Shown: positions 62,301-64,000 of the stretch, piece after piece
Position numbering within the stretch: position 1 is the first letter of the stretch
Layout: each line of letters begins with the position of its first letter
From: LMUY01 sp965199165
GTDB lineage: Bacteria; Pseudomonadota; Alphaproteobacteria; Acetobacterales; Acetobacteraceae
Direction of reading: 5' to 3'
NCBI GenBank assembly: GCA_965199165.1
Contig: OZ240681.1
Location: 4,092,001 to 4,156,000 of the forward strand
Length of the DNA stretch: 64,000 nucleotides
The notes under the pieces: model-generated
Seen by the model: the letters and a program-made list of their open reading frames with translations, nothing else
Told to the model about the DNA's origin: nothing
Databases searched by the model: none
Translations under genes and position numbers: made by a program

Positions 62301-62938
62301 GGGAGACCGGGCACACCATCGAAGAGTGGGTCGGGGAGAGGCAGAACGCCGAGCGCAGGCTAGACCGCCATGACCCCTACGCGGCGACGACGGCCATGAG
62401 CCGACCGTTCCCGAACGTGTTAACGCAGCAGCGCCTGGCGGCGGTCGCGGACGATCCGGCGGTGCGACAGTGGTCGGCGGCCGGCATCCCGGTCTTCCGC
62501 GCGGAGGCTTGGGGTGCGGAGGGCCGCCGCGGCGAGCATGCTTGGAACGAGTCGGGAAGCCACCTCTCGGTCGACCGGAACGCGCTCCTCCATCTGCTCC
62601 GGTCCACGGGCCGCCGGCTGCTCGTCGTGCTCAAGCTCCAGAAACACCTCAAGAGCGAAGGGCGCGGGCGGGGGATTTTGTCGGGCGGAGGCTTCTCGCA
62701 TCGCTCGATGGTGGTCATCGTGGACGGCAACGGACGCGTCTGGAACCCACGGCGACTCTCCCCCGCGATCAGACGGACGCTCTTAGCGCTAGGCCGCGAT
62801 CGCGACTTCTACCCACGCTTCCGTTTGATCGCGGGACTGCCCGACGAGCGTAGGATGCGCCGGATTACATCGTTGGATGCCCCGCCGCAGATCGAGATCG
62901 TGTTCAAGGGCCTGCAAGACGAAGGGGAGGAGCCCTGA
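56354..62938 (+). CDS. 2194-residue nuclease-STAND ATPase, probable anti-phage sensor/effector
   Basis: N-terminal region (about 20-215) resembles the Cap4/DUF4297 dsDNA-nuclease domain: GHAYHEAWAARTALELL, acidic EGLESVDEDG, MEVADLVRYYG and VVVQFKYS, with Gln90 and Lys92 in a PD-(D/E)xK-like Q-x-K. A STAND/NACHT-type ATPase follows (about 275-500): Walker A AAGGMGKT (Lys306), Walker B LSLVLDAIDHA near 397-407 and VIASCRTEW near 440. The remaining ~1700 residues are mostly helical, with a HEAT-like unit (LRWRAAHAARRLARIG) near 1613-1628. The order nuclease - NTPase - long sensor is that of Avs-type antiviral proteins, but I cannot assign a named type. Arg codons AGG/AGA appear more often than in the neighbours to the left, suggesting transfer. 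Confidence 0.8.
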   Translation: MSRRADLGLTPIGVDNVRASKAGHAYHEAWAARTALELLPPGTDLETITLEGLESVDEDGLGAAAMEVADLVRYYGCTGVARATRAVVVQFKYSIANAKRPLRAADLASTLAKFALTDDELAAKHGAAHVHAVVAYEFVTNRPIHPNLSAAIAATLNGGPTSGDVAHQVAQIADALAREGQARTSLLRRLTVLGGQGTLADAERIVARTLASWAAPSDPDAEKRLLKLRNLIRIKAGPGSEEDKSINRVAVLAELDVWDEDALYPTPDAFPDVGEIIGRGVLDDLTALARQKGEPVLVHAAGGMGKTVLMQGLAERLRADGPVVLFDGFGAGRWRDPSESRHLPARTLVHIANILAGRGLSDILIPIADTPSLLRAFRRRLTQAVTSAREQAANSHLSLVLDAIDHAGISAKETRTDSFAHLLLRSIEAAPIDGVRVIASCRTEWIDLATGGNPSRRFAVPPFTTAEARSLVALRQPDATGAEVAALLARSGRNPRCLEGLIAAGRPFDPIGLPDGEGQQVDLLDKLLLQRLADARATARDRGATDTEIDVLLAGIALLAPPVPVEELAAAHGIPAEQVESFAADLAPLLERSPYGLMFRDEPTETLIRRTYGADEEQRGRVVAALQARQNTSSYAARALPALLMSMRDAGPLIELAYDPRVPVGASQVSARDIRLNRITAAIALAADVDRRDDLLQLLMEASVVAAGHERSDRFLYEFPDLTGVAGDAEALRRLAATNVGWPGGKHAALAITASFAGDPDDARRHARRSIDWHNWAARTDDTDRVGRPSASRRWDETGFAYVEMLAGNARRVAEFFARRSDDTAFGKFHDLFALLERHRQSLHPPADRTSAMVTRCQLPSRPLLAAALQFVDGHGAGVRRLLVALAEVAAAKEWAAAPSTACVQAAIRAADMGMVQQASLILDGAGVARQSVHSYSSDFPIERTLEATVMSVGARAALKRRAPALIDVAPREFVELVPPSARRRGPTVFARHLRNKLKPANAAQPGRRRPRKRAPPEDRSDYSRALTQRVEPLLAYAQDVADLIRAQRGSTRASVLAKAFERLSGDVERASDYPYRDGKAYIARIGFLTLFRTADALGAIGPNMAARMAVWLESAPGFYTPELTEVVERLSRRRPCHDAALILAGHVDRRIRSDTDVGSRVTSYGLLARAVWRVEIDEARGYFRRALDLAEAIGSEDFERTNHLLELTSHYSGAELPPKAAHTLARILELNQGEDGRFPWIEYAQTMVPIAGRSALAMLSRLDDRDVTRLGLSLGPMLTMLVRQSKLPAETAVALCGLAPPIEAWTWHLSDFADAIAERLPPERIEWLLDTLLVEIDRDDQLSPAHATIEGLYRLATKRLPARSPARERIVALHRRRDSRDTEPMRTAEVTVPEAIKPYPVDICDPDDIDRRILEEEIDHSGRRWPVKTLRYLAFRPKTPAERLGFVKAVVETSSASLSDKLHALDDRLGGWSKSSVAMRDALPALGLRLAERHAGELASSSIGASGGWRGLENDFHVERAVLVEKVVVSLRGKASDLSGDSWLALAAKLAAVASDAAIAAGLERLLATTGGKLPTEVGDGPWDDRFQVPGSEIAAVAGLIWARLGHPDASLRWRAAHAARRLARIGRRDIIDELVGLFDSERGLPFTDLKLPFYPMHSRLWLLIALARIAKDDPDGVIHHRPLLERVAFSTTFPHVVMRAFALDALRSTAGSPGGPAASNVAAAEALNSSPFPTAPREDHREFRWLQRPDESAQPEDAFHLDYDFSKYQVERLCRVFGRPGWEVEDRIGAWVRRWNADVRSMYNCPRSSGHDDAWSSGYVPSRDRYGSYLGWHALMLSAGEMLATLPVVGEDWSGDAWAAFLDEYRLSREDGHWLSDLTDPFPLDVSKPQEVRMPEREVAGNAREDAQLLSPMLGIEDGQVAGPWFPVSGRWSIDRDTSASLTSVLASPADARSAAMTILADAPLFRSLPDDEDEIGRNFGETGHTIEEWVGERQNAERRLDRHDPYAATTAMSRPFPNVLTQQRLAAVADDPAVRQWSAAGIPVFRAEAWGAEGRRGEHAWNESGSHLSVDRNALLHLLRSTGRRLLVVLKLQKHLKSEGRGRGILSGGGFSHRSMVVIVDGNGRVWNPRRLSPAIRRTLLALGRDRDFYPRFRLIAGLPDERRMRRITSLDAPPQIEIVFKGLQDEGEEP

Positions 62939-62962
62939 AGCCGTGGAAAATTCAGGCCACGA

Positions 62963-64000
62963 TCATCCGCGCGCGTCTGGTCGCACGTCCTTGTCTCCGA
63001 TCTGACGGCCCTCGCCGACGGGCACCGCGGGCGAGAGGTTGAGGGCGAGGCCCCTGGCCTCGTCGCGACCGAGATCGAGGTGCTCGATCATGGCCTCGAA
63101 CAGCCGTGGCTCCGGCTGCCCGAGCGCCAGGCGGTAGCGGACGAGCTCGTCGCGCAGTCTCGCAAGCCTCACGCTTCCGGTGCTGAAGGGCAGAGAGAGG
63201 GTCACGCTGACCGGCCTGTGCCCGCTGGGGGACCACCAGCGCTCGAGCCCGAGGCCGTCCGGCTCCGCGGCTCGCGCCGCCTCGAAAACCGCGCCGAAGG
63301 GGCTTGACCACGCGGGGACCTCGGCGCCGCCGAAACGGTCCGCCAGCGCGCGCCGGACCCCGAGGCTTGCGTATCGCGATACGCGGCCTTCGCGCTGCTC
63401 GAAGTCGACGGGGTCGCGCGGCAGGTCCCAGTGGACGACGCGATCGCACCACACGTGGAAGTCTAGCCCCTCCTGACCAATTGAGGTGGTGGCCAGCACG
63501 TGCGGCCAGAACGGGGAGTTGAAGGCTCGGCGTAGCGCGTCGGACCGGAGCTTCTCGCCGGAGCCCGCCTCGCCGCGGCGCTCGGCGCCTAGATACGGGA
63601 CGGCAGCATGGACCGACACGGCGCGGACACCCCGCGTCGTCCGGCGGCGGACGCGACCTGCCCGGCCGATGAGGCTTCCCGCGAGGATACCAAGCGCACC
63701 GCCGCCGCCGATCAAGCGGGTCACCGCCACATGTTCGTCGAGCGCCGCCTCAAGACCGCCGTCGAGCAGCGCTCGGACCAGCGCCCCCGGATAACCGCCC
63801 GGAACCTGGCGGCGCCTAGCGCCAAGCACGACGGGCGCAAAGACCCGCTGGCCGAGGAAGGGCCGCAGCTTGCGCCAGCAGAACCCGAAGGCGGACGCGG
63901 TCTCGTCGCCCGCGTCCGCCGTCGGATGCCGAGCCAACGTCCGCGCGACGATCGCGCCCGGTGCGCCCAGAAGCCAGTCAGCGAGCGCGTCCGCCTCGGC
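62963..64000 (-). CDS. SF2 (DEAD/DEAH-like) helicase, C-terminal part, 5' end off the window
   Basis: 346 residues are visible and the frame is open at base 64000. Motif V is ATTSIGQEGLDFHVW and motif VI is QREGRVSRYA (Q-R-x-G-R-x-x-R). The segment DRVVHWDLPRDPVDFEQREG is like that of large helicases found in bacterial defence loci. The N-terminal RecA domain with Walker A and B must lie to the right. Convergent with the giant gene, with 24 bases between stops, so the two are not one transcript. Confidence 0.85.
   Translation of the reverse strand, partial: AEADALADWLLGAPGAIVARTLARHPTADAGDETASAFGFCWRKLRPFLGQRVFAPVVLGARRRQVPGGYPGALVRALLDGGLEAALDEHVAVTRLIGGGGALGILAGSLIGRAGRVRRRTTRGVRAVSVHAAVPYLGAERRGEAGSGEKLRSDALRRAFNSPFWPHVLATTSIGQEGLDFHVWCDRVVHWDLPRDPVDFEQREGRVSRYASLGVRRALADRFGGAEVPAWSSPFGAVFEAARAAEPDGLGLERWWSPSGHRPVSVTLSLPFSTGSVRLARLRDELVRYRLALGQPEPRLFEAMIEHLDLGRDEARGLALNLSPAVPVGEGRQIGDKDVRPDARG

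Overview
The window is high-GC chromosomal DNA from an alphaproteobacterium, most likely a member of the Rhodospirillales/Acetobacteraceae. That placement is an inference. It rests on the short-form HisG, the aerobic-type CobS/CobT subunits beside dnaJ and bolA, the infA-maf-RNase E/G-yacG cluster, a GTTC-N7-GTTC LexA box between uvrA and ssb, and an alanine at the GyrA position equivalent to E. coli Ser83. Genes are densely packed and many start codons overlap the upstream stop (ATGA, GTGA or CTGA).

Layout. 1-8.5 kb: glnD (cut by the left edge) and mutS leftward, then a KgtP-like transporter and minCDE rightward. 8.5-13.2 kb: two doubtful small genes, an M20 amidohydrolase with a ketopantoate-reductase-like gene, a manC-type bifunctional enzyme and a small lipoprotein. 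13.3-20.1 kb: hisG-hisD, infA, maf, an RNase E/G-family gene, yacG, tRNA-Phe, a CxxC cluster protein, a DUF429-like protein, a small basic protein and an SDR. 20.2-26.8 kb: a TonB-like protein, cobT, cobS and a DnaJ-domain gene leftward, then bolA, a ribbon-helix-helix gene and prmA rightward, and a DUF1127 gene. 27-35.6 kb: aminopeptidase P, metF, mlaA-mlaC, a three-gene SDR / hydrolase / D-amino-acid-dehydrogenase operon, a YbjQ-family gene, a small membrane protein and a GNAT remnant. 35.6-54.3 kb: dcd-murA, rpmB, gph, glmU-glmS (UDP-GlcNAc supply, the substrate of MurA), a DUF2252 gene, an allantoate-amidohydrolase-like gene, a PsiE-family gene, uvrA, ssb, a CPA2 antiporter, gyrA, coaD, a cyclophilin and tRNA-Lys.

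54.4-64 kb, just after tRNA-Lys, looks different from the rest. It holds a second DUF429 protein, an unknown 188-residue protein, a 2194-residue protein with an apparent Cap4-like nuclease domain, a STAND/NACHT-type ATPase and a long helical C-terminus, and a convergent SF2 helicase that runs off the right edge. This resembles the start of a tRNA-anchored defence island. No integrase or second attachment site is visible. The giant gene and its neighbours are the best candidate for an undescribed system.

Two further points stand out. A G/C-rich palindromic repeat occurs three times, once in frame inside mutS. Two genes, maf and the DUF429-like gene at 18.2-19.1 kb, appear to need a non-canonical CTG start to keep essential residues.
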